A DNA stretch of 64,000 nt from a virus, in the IMG/VR virus record IMGVR_UViG_3300025010_000033, positions 51,232 through 115,231 of that record; one strand, written 5' to 3'. Positions 1 through 8,420 of the stretch are shown here, piece after piece (position 1 is the first letter of the stretch; the number at the start of each line of letters is the position of its first letter). The translations under genes were made by a program, and so were the position numbers. The notes under the pieces are model-generated. The model was not told where the DNA came from. It made no database searches and saw only the letters and a program-made list of their open reading frames with translations.

Positions 1-658
1 CATCATCATATTCATTATTACTTGTTTCTAAGTAACTTTTTAATCCTACATGTAAATCTGCTATGTTTAATATAAGCAAATTTCCATTTGTGATGGGATT
101 ATATTTAGTATGTTTAGGGGATGGGATAGAGTAGTTTTTGATTAAATTGTCTAGTATTTTTGTAATATTGTCTTCATTAAGTAATATTTCAGTCCTTGGT
201 TTAACGCTCACCTTTGAACTGTAGAGAACCTTTACTCCATCTTCCTTAGTATTCATATGCCACATGCTATTTTTGGCACTAAGCAAAATAAACTTATCAG
301 GCGAATATCCATGTGATTTCAAAACAAATTCAGGATCTTTAGATTCTTCAAGACTCATAGAAATTAATTTATCAGAAACTTGAGAATCATCTTGCTTGAT
401 TTCTACAGATTCTTTATAATTAGGTTTAGATGGAGTAGAAGCAGGAATAATTAATTCTCTATCACCATTACCAAGAATAATACCATTAATAATATCTTTT
501 GCTTTTAATGTTCCATTTGCTTTTCTATATTTCTTGAATTTACTTCTTAATCCTTCACCTGTGCTTTGAGGATAATACAATTTTGCTAAAGTATCCCAAG
601 AATCAGATATTTTCTTATTGTACTTTTGGTAACAAATTTCTATTAATTTTTTATCCAA
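1..658 (-). CDS. Metallophosphoesterase-like phage protein (C-terminus cut off by window edge)
   Basis: Reading continues off the left edge, so about 219 N-terminal residues are visible. The last part contains ILNIADLHVGLK (about residue 200), which fits the first metal-binding motif (DxH) of calcineurin-type metallophosphoesterases. The preceding 200 residues begin with a helical, DNA-binding-like stretch (SWDTLAKLYYPQSTGEG). This layout, a leader domain ahead of a phosphoesterase, is known in Firmicutes phages. The start is taken as TTG because the only good ribosome binding site (AGGGTGG) lies 13 bases upstream and no ATG is available. The remaining catalytic motifs are outside the window, so activity is inferred. 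Confidence 0.7.
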   Translation of the reverse strand, partial: MDKKLIEICYQKYNKKISDSWDTLAKLYYPQSTGEGLRSKFKKYRKANGTLKAKDIINGIILGNGDRELIIPASTPSKPNYKESVEIKQDDSQVSDKLISMSLEESKDPEFVLKSHGYSPDKFILLSAKNSMWHMNTKEDGVKVLYSSKVSVKPRTEILLNEDNITKILDNLIKNYSIPSPKHTKYNPITNGNLLILNIADLHVGLKSYLETSNNEYDD

Positions 659-684
659 TATGTTGTTAATACCACCCTATATAT

Positions 685-1503
685 TTATTTTATACTTTTA
701 TATAACCTACATATACTTAAATAATATCTTTCATTTAACATCTTTTTAAGCTCTTTGCGATTATAAAACTTAAACAAGCACTTTACAAATGAATTTAAGT
801 AATTGTTTTCTTCTTTATTCACAATAAACTTTTCTTTATTATCATCATCAATACTATAATTTATTTTGTAAGAATTTGTTTGTATCGTATTTCTACTTAC
901 AATATTAATAATTCCACTATTATTAAACTGATTAATAATTTTTATTAAAGTATTTTTTGATTTAATTCCAGTTTTTCTAGACATTTCTTTATAAGACATA
1001 TAGAAAACACCATTATCATCTGAATATCTTTTACTATTTATAAGCATAGCATATAGCAATAATTTTTCATTCTTTGTCTTTTGTTTTAAAACTTCCAAAA
1101 TTTCTAAATATGTAATATCTATATTAGTTGCATCAATCTCATACATCCCTTTTCTTCTAATGCTTATGTTTATTTTATGCTCTTCTGAAAATACATCTTT
1201 AGTACCACCATAATCAATATTATATCCGTGAAATCTGTCTCTACTATTATAAAATTCTATCCAATAAGATTCCCTCTCATTAATAATATCCTCACTACAT
1301 TCTTCTTGAATTTCATATGTAAAACTATCAATACCATACTTATTATAAGCTCTTTGTAAATGAATATTAAAATGAGTGTTCGCTTTTAATGTGCTTTTGT
1401 GTCCTCTTAACCTAGTATCTATATCTTGACTTTGACCAATATATACTTTATTATTTATTATATTAGTTATTTTATATATTCCTATTTTCTTATCCTTTGC
1501 CAT
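685..1503 (-). CDS. GIY-YIG homing endonuclease with C-terminal helix-turn-helix
   Basis: The N-terminus carries the GIY-YIG nuclease signature (GIYKITNIINNKVYIGQS, then R..H), with a catalytic Arg/Glu-type core continuing to ERESYWIEFY. The middle and C-terminal part (about residues 130-200, YKEMSRKTGIKSKNTLIKIINQF) looks like a winged helix that would bind the target site. The start is the ATG ten bases after AAAGGCGG; an upstream ATG lacks a site. It lies between a RepL-like gene and a metallophosphoesterase gene without splitting either, so it looks like a free-standing mobile endonuclease gene. Confidence 0.85.
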   Translation of the reverse strand: MAKDKKIGIYKITNIINNKVYIGQSQDIDTRLRGHKSTLKANTHFNIHLQRAYNKYGIDSFTYEIQEECSEDIINERESYWIEFYNSRDRFHGYNIDYGGTKDVFSEEHKINISIRRKGMYEIDATNIDITYLEILEVLKQKTKNEKLLLYAMLINSKRYSDDNGVFYMSYKEMSRKTGIKSKNTLIKIINQFNNSGIINIVSRNTIQTNSYKINYSIDDDNKEKFIVNKEENNYLNSFVKCLFKFYNRKELKKMLNERYYLSICRLYKSIK

Positions 1504-1674
1504 TATCGCATAACCGCCTTTCATCATCTCGAAATGCCTACACAACAAGTAAACCCCTCTACACCTACTGGCATAAGGGATTCAGACATTGGTGACATTC
1601 ATGTCCCGACTCCTAAAATAAAACCTTGTTTAACCTACTTTTTAAAACTTCTCAAGTGACATCTATGACACTAA
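1504..1674 (-). other. Intergenic spacer with GACAT/ATGTC-type hairpin
   Basis: There is no gene in this 171-base gap. On the minus strand it contains a GGGACAT...ATGTCTGAATCCC-type inverted repeat that could fold upstream of the endonuclease gene. It may be a terminator or leader structure; nothing stronger can be said. Confidence 0.3.
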
Positions 1675-2277
1675 TTATTGCTCAGAATCCTTGATTTTAG
1701 TGCGTTTTGTGGCTGTATCCTTTCTATTACTTCTACACTTTTCGTATCCTATGGTGTCGAATAATCTAGGAACTAGAATATTGATATTTTTACCACAATA
1801 AAGAAGATAAGGATTAACCAAATAAAAGGTTTCCTTACCCAATTCATAACTAACTATTGCTAATTTTCCTCTTAAATTTTTCATATTTCTATTTACAGTT
1901 CTTCTATCAATGTCTAATAATGTTGCCAAACTAATTTGATTTAATGGATTATCTTCCAAATCAACGATTAAATTCATTTCCCATTTTAAATAAGGAGATA
2001 AAGAATATAAAAATGCTAATTCACTTTTTGTAATTCCATATTGTTCAACAGCATGAGCAATTTCTAAATTAAATACTTTAGTGAAATGATCTTTTGGTTT
2101 CCAGTGTTGTTTCTTAACATCCTTTACAAAAAGAGAAGCAGTTAAAGTATTATCTTCATCTTTTTTAAGATATTGTTTTATAAAGTCTCCAATTTCTTTT
2201 TGTGCTTTTATATCCTTAAACGTATCAACGTCACTAACAAAAATATCTGCTAATATCCGCATAGTTTTATCTTCCAT
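1675..2277 (-). CDS. RepL-like winged-helix protein (possible replication initiator or regulator)
   Basis: The 200-aa product has a central winged-helix segment (ISLATLLDIDRRTVNRNMK) followed by a beta-rich YLVNPYLLYCGK segment. This order is typical of the RepL family of Firmicutes plasmid replication proteins and of related phage regulators. The start is the ATG nine bases after AAAGAGGTG. The basic tail (RKDTATKRTKIK) fits nucleic-acid binding. Whether it initiates replication or only regulates transcription cannot be decided from sequence. Confidence 0.55.
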   Translation of the reverse strand: MEDKTMRILADIFVSDVDTFKDIKAQKEIGDFIKQYLKKDEDNTLTASLFVKDVKKQHWKPKDHFTKVFNLEIAHAVEQYGITKSELAFLYSLSPYLKWEMNLIVDLEDNPLNQISLATLLDIDRRTVNRNMKNLRGKLAIVSYELGKETFYLVNPYLLYCGKNINILVPRLFDTIGYEKCRSNRKDTATKRTKIKDSEQ

Positions 2278-2316
2278 TGTAGGCATCACCTCTTTCATCA
2301 TCACAGACAAATAAAA

Positions 2317-2562
2317 TTATTTTAAAATTTTATGTTTGTCTAATTCCCTTCTTAATAGGGATGTTGCTTTAGTTAATTTGTTTAAATTAACCATTGCTTT
2401 ATAATTTAAAAAATCATTAATTAATTTTTGAAATAATTCAGGTTTATTATTATCAATTTTAAAATAAACACTTTCATCTTTTTTCTCTGAACCAACTAAT
2501 TGAAATTTGTAACTAACAAATAATGCTGCCAAGTAGAAATCTTTTGTTTCAAAAATATTCAT
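2317..2562 (-). CDS. DUF5659-like small protein
   Basis: This 81-aa protein begins MNIFETKDFYLAALF and continues with a YFKID...LINDFLNYKAMVN pattern, which resembles the DUF5659 family of small phage and plasmid proteins of unknown function. The start is the ATG preceded by GATGATGAAAGGTG. It is transcribed with the neighbouring RepL-like and 59-aa genes, and its ribosome binding region closely matches those of the next two genes downstream. Confidence 0.7.
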   Translation of the reverse strand: MNIFETKDFYLAALFVSYKFQLVGSEKKDESVYFKIDNNKPELFQKLINDFLNYKAMVNLNKLTKATSLLRRELDKHKILK

Positions 2563-2696
2563 TGTTTTATCACCTTTCATCATCAAAATATGTAACATAA
2601 ACTTTACGACTTTTTGCATTGTTATGATTTTTTATTTCCTCTGTCACGCATTAATTCACGCTTCCCTTCATATCTCTTCATATCATGTAGGAATTT

Positions 2697-2876
2697 TTAT
2701 TTCCTACGACACCATTCACCGAATGCTTGTTTTACTTCATCTGTATTTTTAAACATAGTATATGTATCGCCTTTACTTCCATTTCCTACTTTTAAAGGTA
2801 AAATTCCTTTAGAAAAATAAAATTGTGACTGAAATTGATTGTAAATATAAACAAATTCTTTTTCCTTAGTAATCAT
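2697..2876 (-). CDS. Small conserved phage protein (59 aa), paralogue of the 22.4 kb protein
   Basis: This short gene starts at an ATG behind GTGGGGAT and ends with TAA. Its pattern FVYIYNQFQSQFYFSKGI...FGEWCRRK matches the protein at 22425-22652 (FIFIYNLIQAEFYFHKGI...FTDWCNRK) along its length, which supports it as a real gene. The function is unknown. The fold looks like an alpha/beta unit related to the DUF5659 neighbourhood. Confidence 0.75.
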   Translation of the reverse strand: MITKEKEFVYIYNQFQSQFYFSKGILPLKVGNGSKGDTYTMFKNTDEVKQAFGEWCRRK

Positions 2877-2898
2877 ATCAAATCCCCACTTTCTTAAA

Positions 2899-3267
2899 CT
2901 AAATCAATTCACTATACCAACAATCCCTACACACTAAATAAGTCTTATCATAAAAGAATGCCAACCAGTATCTCTTATTACTATTTTTACAAATAGGGCA
3001 AGTAGTATCAGCATTTTCTATGTCATAATCATTATTATCAATATCACCACCGACAATCCTAATCTTATCCTCCAATTCAGGATAAACATAATATTTCTCA
3101 GTCGGCTTACTAACACAATATAGCACCGGAATATTTATATTATTATTATCAATATCTACGATATCATCAACAATTGCAAATAAACCATTCCAATTTGAGT
3201 TGTCAAGAATTTGTACTTGAGTTCCTGTACTTAGTTTAGTTTTGTTGTTTAGTTTCATTTTATCCAT
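2899..3267 (-). CDS. Hypothetical protein with KOW-like N-terminus and C-terminal zinc ribbon
   Basis: The 122-aa product starts with a beta-rich segment (STGTQVQILDNSNWNGLFAIVDDI) resembling KOW/SH3-like RNA-binding modules. It ends with two CxxC pairs (CPICKNSN...CRDCWYS) that would form a zinc ribbon. A strong AAGGAG site lies upstream, spaced 14 bases from the ATG. No specific function is recognised; nucleic-acid binding is likely. Confidence 0.75.
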   Translation of the reverse strand: MDKMKLNNKTKLSTGTQVQILDNSNWNGLFAIVDDIVDIDNNNINIPVLYCVSKPTEKYYVYPELEDKIRIVGGDIDNNDYDIENADTTCPICKNSNKRYWLAFFYDKTYLVCRDCWYSELI

Positions 3268-3855
3268 TTGATAAAAATCATCTCCTTATTAGAGAAAAGT
3301 TTATAATGATAGTTTTTATATGGGTTGTACTATCAAACCCATTTAGTGTTTTATATACTAACCAGAAAAGCAAGCAAAATAAGACTATTTTTCTTAATTA
3401 ATTATATTATCCATTTATTTATTAAAAATCAATATCCTCTTATTTCTAAGAGAGTATCTTTTAAAATACTTTATTTTTAATATTTGTTCTTCTATAAGGA
3501 TTTAAAATCCTAAAATTTATCAAATGGTGATTAACGAAACGATTGTCGTATTTATGAATAATGTACTAATGTCATATCGTATTGGTGAATAATGATTTTG
3601 CGCTTAGTGATAGATTAGCGATTCTTCTTGCTTGTGACAGCAAACCTAAATTTTGTTTTATTATTATGTATTTAATATACATAACCTGCACTATTTTGCA
3701 ATGTTTGAATATGGTAACTTGAATTTACATCTAATTTCAGATGTCCAAATAAATAGTCTATATCTTGCTTTGCTTCTGGTTAGTTGTTTTAATTAGTAGA
3801 GATGTGGTTAGGCATCTCTACTAATTAATTGTCATGGTTAATTATTAGATAAAGA
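3268..3855. other. Gene-free 588-base region with several hairpins
   Basis: No supported gene was found here on either strand. It contains an ATGGGTT/AACCCAT hairpin (about 3319-3341), a direct repeat of TCGTATT..TGAATAATG (about 3547 and 3578), imperfect inverted copies of ACTAACCAGAA (about 3356 and 3775), and a long perfect hairpin at 3789-3828. It could be a structured RNA or a recombination or regulatory region. Confidence 0.4.
3789..3828 (-). terminator. 16-bp perfect hairpin after the 232-aa gene
   Basis: TTAATTAGTAGAGATG and its exact reverse complement are separated by 8 bases, just beyond the stop of the minus-strand gene at 3856-4554. The stem is very stable but no clear T-tract follows, so it may protect or process the 3' end rather than act as a classical Rho-independent terminator. 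Confidence 0.5.
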
Positions 3856-4554
3856 TTATAAATCAATAGAATATAAATATTTACTCACAATATCTGCTGT
3901 TGAATCATGAATGCTATAAGGGAATTCATATTCCACAATTTCTTCCATCATGGATTTTTCAATAGAAATACTAAGTTTATCAGCTTTTTCTAGTAATGAC
4001 TTATAATTATCACTAACAATACTTCTATCAAAATTAATTGTTTTAGTAATTACTACATCATACCTATATGGAGTCTCATTACCTTCCTGATTGAATTTAA
4101 ATCCTTGTGCGACAGTCTTTTTCTCGTCTGTTTTTATATTGATAAGACTATTTAATACATTAGCTAAATTTCTAGATTGTTTTGCATTTGATATAGCAGA
4201 ATCTAAGCTAAGATTTTTATTATCCTTAGTTTGAATTACTATATTTCTTTTTGCTAACTCTACTGAAATTTCTAATTTTGTCTTTTCTGAAATCAAGTCT
4301 TGAATAAGATTAATTACATCTACAGTTGAAGCATCTGGATATTCTTTAATAGTAGTTGTATCTAATTCCTCATTTTTTGCTTCTGGATTGGACTTTTCTT
4401 TAAGATGTTGTTCAAGTACAGAAATAGAATTATTTTTATTAGAAAGATATGAAGTTAGAGATGAAATAGTTTTATCAATATAAACCAATGTGCGAAAGGA
4501 CTCTTTTAGTGAAATTGTTGAATTAGTGTTTTGTGAATTTTGTGAATTAGACAT
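3856..4554 (-). CDS. Hypothetical coiled-coil-rich protein (232 aa)
   Basis: The protein is polar and helical, with an N-terminal Ser/Asn/Gln-rich leader and likely coiled coils (about residues 25-60 and 85-140, for example LIQDLISEKTKLEISVELAKR). There is no signal peptide or membrane segment. The start follows AGAAGGA. I do not recognise a family. The repetitive helical build suggests a structural or scaffolding role, which is inference only. Confidence 0.75.
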   Translation of the reverse strand: MSNSQNSQNTNSTISLKESFRTLVYIDKTISSLTSYLSNKNNSISVLEQHLKEKSNPEAKNEELDTTTIKEYPDASTVDVINLIQDLISEKTKLEISVELAKRNIVIQTKDNKNLSLDSAISNAKQSRNLANVLNSLINIKTDEKKTVAQGFKFNQEGNETPYRYDVVITKTINFDRSIVSDNYKSLLEKADKLSISIEKSMMEEIVEYEFPYSIHDSTADIVSKYLYSIDL

Positions 4555-4559
4555 ATTGT

Positions 4560-5060
4560 TTTCCTTCTTTCAATTTGTATTTTTCTTCTTTGTTAGAGTA
4601 ATTAACTCAATTCTTTCTGTATGAAGGAGAATTATACCCCTATAAATTCTCCTTATCTCTTTTGGCATACTTATATATTTCATCAGTCTCATTGCAGTAT
4701 GCCATTTTTCTCTATCACTAAAGTTTAAATGAACTGTGATTAACGCCATAAAGAACAAACAATGAGTGATGAGGGGAATTTTGTGCATCTATAAACCTCA
4801 TACTCTTTATCAGAGCAATGCCTGTCTTTCAAGGTCTTACTAACTTATGCACATGATTTTAGGGAGGGTTTGTAATTGCACTAACATTGACCCAATTTTA
4901 TCAAACCCTAAAACAAGTTTTTATTGTTGCTGTCTTGGCTTATGCAATTTCCAAAAATCATCACCACAACAATTTATAGAGGGAAGTTTACTGATGATAA
5001 CAATTTTTATGTTACTTTGTAATAATTATTATAAAGAAATTAATATTACTATCTATTATA
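4560..5060 (-). ncRNA. Candidate structured non-coding RNA (left-arm intergenic)
   Basis: This gene-poor stretch contains perfect helices: AAGGAGAATT/AATTCTCCTT (4624-4633 with 4645-4654), AGGGTTTG/CAAACCCT (4865-4872 with 4902-4909) and ATTGTTG/CAACAAT (4923-4929 with 4967-4973). A 72-codon open frame at 4570-4788 runs through the first helix, has only a weak ribosome site and resembles no family. Strand is assumed from the neighbouring genes. No promoter was found, so expression is unproven. Confidence 0.3.
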
Positions 5061-5081
5061 AGTTAATAATATTTGTTTAAT

Positions 5082-5170
5082 CCAATTCATGTTCACAAAT
5101 GTTTCCACGTTCATCTTCAGTAAACATATTAACCATCTCCTTCAGTAAACATAACATATCACCTCATAAA
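5082..5170 (-). other. Tandem mini-ORF leader
   Basis: Two short frames follow ribosome-site-like sequences in tandem. Both begin MFTE: one is 7 codons, and the next encodes MFTEDERGNICEHELD. They share a repeated CTTCAGTAAACAT block (plus-strand reading). This may be a decayed gene start or a leader peptide upstream of the candidate RNA region. Confidence 0.3.
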
Positions 5171-5194
5171 TTAGATTGTAAATTAATAATAAAA

Positions 5195-5431
5195 TTAATC
5201 TTCTTCATCTTCCGACTCTTCACTATCTTCATCCATTACATCTTCAATTGCTTCTTCTGTAATAGATAATTTTACATAGCATCCTGAGAAATTTTTAATT
5301 ACCTCATGAAGATTCTTAACACCTTCATCTGGGATATTAATTACAATTACTGAATCTACAATTGTTAATTCACCTTCAGTTGCTAATTTATGTGTAATTT
5401 TCTTTGTTTCAGTGAGTTTTGATTTTGCCAT
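5195..5431 (-). CDS. YonK-like small acidic phage protein
   Basis: The 78-aa protein has a beta-rich core (KKITHKLATEGELTIVDSVIVINI...GCYVKLSITEEA) and ends in a strongly acidic tail of Asp/Glu/Ser. The core pattern and size resemble YonK of phage SPbeta, a small oligomeric protein of unknown role. The neighbours support this: HU and a YonO-like polymerase lie in the same strand block. The start follows AAAGGTGG. The acidic tail may compete for DNA-binding partners (inference). Confidence 0.55.
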   Translation of the reverse strand: MAKSKLTETKKITHKLATEGELTIVDSVIVINIPDEGVKNLHEVIKNFSGCYVKLSITEEAIEDVMDEDSEESEDEED

Positions 5432-5593
5432 TGTTTTGTTATTCCACCTTTTTATATTTATTTTATATTATGAATATATCATTTGTATTAAAGAATTTGC
5501 CTTACGCTCAAATATTGCAACGTATCGCTTTGCCTTATATTTAAAGATATCTATTAAATATAAGGACTTACTGTGCGATACAAGATTATATAT

Positions 5594-5878
5594 TTATTGC
5601 TTAACTAAATCTGCAAACTCCTTACCAACTTTAAATCCAACCCTAAATGAATCTTCTGAAGTCCAAGTTTCACCTTTACGATCTCCAAATCGAATTATAC
5701 CAGTTGTACCTTTAGTAGGTTTCTTCTCAAAGTTACCAAAATTAACGATTTTCACAGGTTCTCCAGTTGCTACAGTCTCTTTAATCACATCTAATACAAC
5801 ATTAATTGCTTTTTCGGCGTCCTTTTTTGACATTTCACCTTTTAAACTTACTGCTGTAATCATTTCGTTTTTCGTCAT
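5594..5878 (-). CDS. HU/IHF-family DNA-binding protein
   Basis: This 94-aa protein matches the HU family throughout. The N-terminal helices are MTKNEMITAVSLKGEMSKKDAEKAINVVLDVI, the core is GEPVKIVNFGNFEKK, and an arm segment is followed by FRVGFKVGKEFADLV. It would bend and compact phage DNA or assist transcription. Some family residues in the DNA-intercalating arm are replaced (TGIIRFGDRKGETW). The start follows AAAGGGGAT. SPbeta encodes a comparable HU protein (YonN) beside its RNA polymerase gene. Confidence 0.93.
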   Translation of the reverse strand: MTKNEMITAVSLKGEMSKKDAEKAINVVLDVIKETVATGEPVKIVNFGNFEKKPTKGTTGIIRFGDRKGETWTSEDSFRVGFKVGKEFADLVKQ

Positions 5879-5949
5879 GTTTTAATATATCCCCTTTTAT
5901 TCTTAATTTTTATTTTTTGTTATTAATTGTTATGATGTTTTGGTATTTT

Positions 5950-5976
5950 AATCTAAAACCTTGTGAGTTTTAGATT
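5950..5976 (-). terminator. Hairpin between the PhoH and HU genes
   Basis: AATCTAAAAC and GTTTTAGATT form a perfect 10-bp stem with a 7-base loop, downstream of the PIN-PhoH gene and upstream of the HU gene. A second hairpin, TGTGCTT/AAGCACA, lies at 5998-6018. The 290-base gap 5879-6168 holds nothing else that I can identify. Confidence 0.5.
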
Positions 5977-6168
5977 ATGTAGTTAATATTGGTGCATTGT
6001 GCTTTTTTATTAAGCACAAAGACCTATCTTCAATGATTTTACTTTTCTACCTAACAAAAATCCATTAATATAATGACTACCCTCCTTGAATTAATTTAAA
6101 GAGGTAACAGATATACACTCTGTCCCTTGACTCCGTACAGAAAGACAGTCTGAGGGAGTAAAATTGTA

Positions 6169-7410
6169 TTATTTCTTCTCAAATAAATCTGAGAATATAC
6201 CAGAAGCAACGCTTCTTACATCTTCTTCTAAATAAATGCACCCAAATTCTTTAGTTCCTTTTAATTCATTACACATTTGTACTAAAGCATTTCTTTCTGA
6301 AGAATCTACACTAGATTGTTTATAATCTCCTGCTAAATAAATTTTAGATTTATCCCCTAGTCTTGTACCGACAAGTTTTAATTGCTTGGGCGAAAGATCC
6401 TCAGATTCATCGACAACAATTACTGTCTCATCGTATGTTGTTCCTTTAAGGTAAAATGGAATATTAGATTCCAACACTCCACGGGATAAAAGGATTTGTA
6501 ATTCTCTTTCTCCACCTTCTAATGAATGAACAATTGGTTTAAAGAACATTTCTGTTTTTTCTTCAAATGTGCCTTTAAGATATCCAACTTCTTTTCCTTC
6601 GCCTATTGCTTCTCTAATTGCTAAAAGTTTATTAAAATCACCTTTATCTACTGTTTGATGCAATCCCATTCTTACACACAAATAAGTCTTTCCACTCCCG
6701 ACTTTTCCGTTGACACAAACTATTGGTATCTCTTTGTTATTCAACAAATCTAAAGCACATCTCTGTAAACTATTCTTACCTTTAATAACTTTTGAATCAG
6801 GTAGTTTCAATCCGACAAACTTTTTACCATTAAATCTATATTCATTTTCTTTCTTTTCATCTGAATTATAAAATATTAGATACTCATTTACTACAAATTG
6901 ATACTTATTGATGCCATTATCAATGTCTGTAAAAAAGTTATTTATGAAGTTTGTATCTCCTGATAATTTTTGATATCCTTTATAAATATCATTAGATGTT
7001 TCACCACCATATTGTTTACAAGGAATATTAAGAGAATCACATTTAACTCTAAATAACATATCATTACTATAAGCGATTGTATTATTATCTTTTTCGTACA
7101 AAACCTTCAGAAGTGAGATTATTTTATTATCCATAATCCCTTTATCAAAGCATGAAGGAAGATTATTATAATCTGTTTCATCGATGATATATGTAATTTT
7201 GTCTCGATTAGCGTTTATATATCTAGTCGCTCTACGGGCCTGAAATTTTACCTCTTCTGTTTTACCATTTTTCTTTAAATTATCTAATTCACCAAGAACA
7301 AATCCTGATAATTGTATCCCCGAATCTGAAAAATCTTCAAAAACTTTTTTAGGGTGATCCATTAATACATTTGAATCAATGTAAGGTGATTGACATGGTT
7401 TATCGGGCAA
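6169..7410 (-). CDS. PIN domain-PhoH ATPase fusion
   Basis: The N-terminal 150 residues are a PIN nuclease domain (YIDSNVLMDHP, later ELDNLKK and YSNDMLFRVKC). The C-terminal half is a PhoH-type P-loop ATPase with Walker A (NGKVGSGKT, about residue 240), Walker B (VIVVDESEDL) and a sensor region (LAGDYKQ). Such fusions are thought to act as RNA-processing helicase-nucleases and are common in phages. The start is TTG behind GAGGATTGG because no ATG lies before the PIN motif. It sits in the left-arm strand block upstream of HU. Confidence 0.9.
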   Translation of the reverse strand: MPDKPCQSPYIDSNVLMDHPKKVFEDFSDSGIQLSGFVLGELDNLKKNGKTEEVKFQARRATRYINANRDKITYIIDETDYNNLPSCFDKGIMDNKIISLLKVLYEKDNNTIAYSNDMLFRVKCDSLNIPCKQYGGETSNDIYKGYQKLSGDTNFINNFFTDIDNGINKYQFVVNEYLIFYNSDEKKENEYRFNGKKFVGLKLPDSKVIKGKNSLQRCALDLLNNKEIPIVCVNGKVGSGKTYLCVRMGLHQTVDKGDFNKLLAIREAIGEGKEVGYLKGTFEEKTEMFFKPIVHSLEGGERELQILLSRGVLESNIPFYLKGTTYDETVIVVDESEDLSPKQLKLVGTRLGDKSKIYLAGDYKQSSVDSSERNALVQMCNELKGTKEFGCIYLEEDVRSVASGIFSDLFEKK

Positions 7411-7449
7411 TATAAACCAATCCTCTACTATTTATTTTACTACTTAGTA

Positions 7450-7725
7450 TCATAAGACACGTTTGCTATTGTTACTATTATCCATACCACTACTAAACAA
7501 ATACCTTTGATTATCTTTTATATCATCAATAGTCTGTTTATTTTTATCGTTTTGTTTCAATCTGAGTAGATAATTATAGTATGGGTCTGTAATGTAACGT
7601 TGTTTACGAGATTTGCTACTGAATTTTCCTATTACTACTAGATTATCTCCATAGTTGCCGTGATGTTGTTTGAGAATTTTTAGATTGATTAAGTATGACA
7701 TTTCTTGTTTTGTAATTTTTTTCAA
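7450..7725 (-). CDS. Hypothetical basic protein (91 aa)
   Basis: The product begins MKKITKQEMSYLINLKILKQ and contains a beta-hairpin-like NYGDNLVVIGKF and a basic KSRKQRYITDPYYNYLLRLK stretch. This resembles small phage RNA- or DNA-binding proteins, but no family is recognised. The start is TTG, since an in-frame stop lies three codons upstream. AAAAGGAG is about 16 bases away, which is long. It lies directly upstream of the PIN-PhoH gene and is likely co-transcribed. Confidence 0.65.
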   Translation of the reverse strand: MKKITKQEMSYLINLKILKQHHGNYGDNLVVIGKFSSKSRKQRYITDPYYNYLLRLKQNDKNKQTIDDIKDNQRYLFSSGMDNSNNSKRVL

Positions 7726-7779
7726 TGTATGTTATTGATGCTCCTTTTGGGATTGTTTTTGGAGTTTAATTGTTTTGTT

Positions 7780-8415
7780 ATGTTTTTAATTATAAGATAT
7801 TTTTTATATAAATCGCAATCGACCAATACGATTTAATAACTAATTTAGTAGGGAAGAGTAAGTAATAAATTTAAAACCTACTCTTTTACCCTCTATTTAG
7901 TTCGATATGCTGTGGTCTAACACAAGTCCTCACCTCTGTAAATCGGGTTTGGCAAATTTTCATGTGCTAACAGCATATTTGTCTCCTATTTTCATCCGAC
8001 CAAAGACTACTCATATTCGACGTTGATTTAGTTGAGATTTTGTATTATCTAAAACCCTTTAGTGCATATTTCAGCGTTACTTCGATAATACATGCCAAAT
8101 TATCTTCAAGTCCTATTGGCAAAACTCGATAGATAATTTTAAGCAAAGTTTTCTACTAACATAGCCAATTGTGTATGATTTAGTTAGTAAGGAAAGATTA
8201 ATGGTCTTAAATTTTGTATGAACGTAAGGGTATAATTAATTTAAAATCATACCCTTCTTTAAAGGGTGTTTGCATATCTCTTATTTTTGTATATTAGTCT
8301 ATGTTTCCCTTAGAGACTATTATGGCAAAACGCTGAAAGTGTTGGTATGACTACGTTTGAGTAAATCAAGTAATATAGCTGTTTTTCAAACCCTTGTGGG
8401 AGTAGGGTTGTAGAG
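7780..8415 (-). ncRNA. Candidate large structured non-coding RNA (about 630 nt)
   Basis: No gene is visible between the polymerase 3' exon and the 91-aa gene. The gap has several perfect paired segments: ATATGCTGT/ACAGCATAT (7905-7913 with 7970-7978), AAATTATCT/AGATAATTT (8097-8105 with 8131-8139), TACTAAC/GTTAGTA (8154-8160 with 8183-8189) and AAGGGTAT/ATACCCTT (8226-8233 with 8249-8256). This density of nested helices suggests a folded RNA. Strand is taken from the surrounding genes and no promoter was identified. Confidence 0.35.
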
Positions 8416-8420
8416 GTTTT

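Noticed and set aside
2614-2820. Plus-strand frame of 68 codons
   Set aside because: Antisense to the real 59-aa gene at 2697-2876, which has a paralogue.
4570-4788. 72-codon minus-strand frame beginning MHKIPLITHCLFF
   Set aside because: Weak ribosome site and a perfect 10-bp hairpin within its 3' part; it better fits the structured non-coding stretch.
5412-5885. Plus-strand frame of 157 codons
   Set aside because: Covers the HU gene on the opposite strand; no ribosome site.
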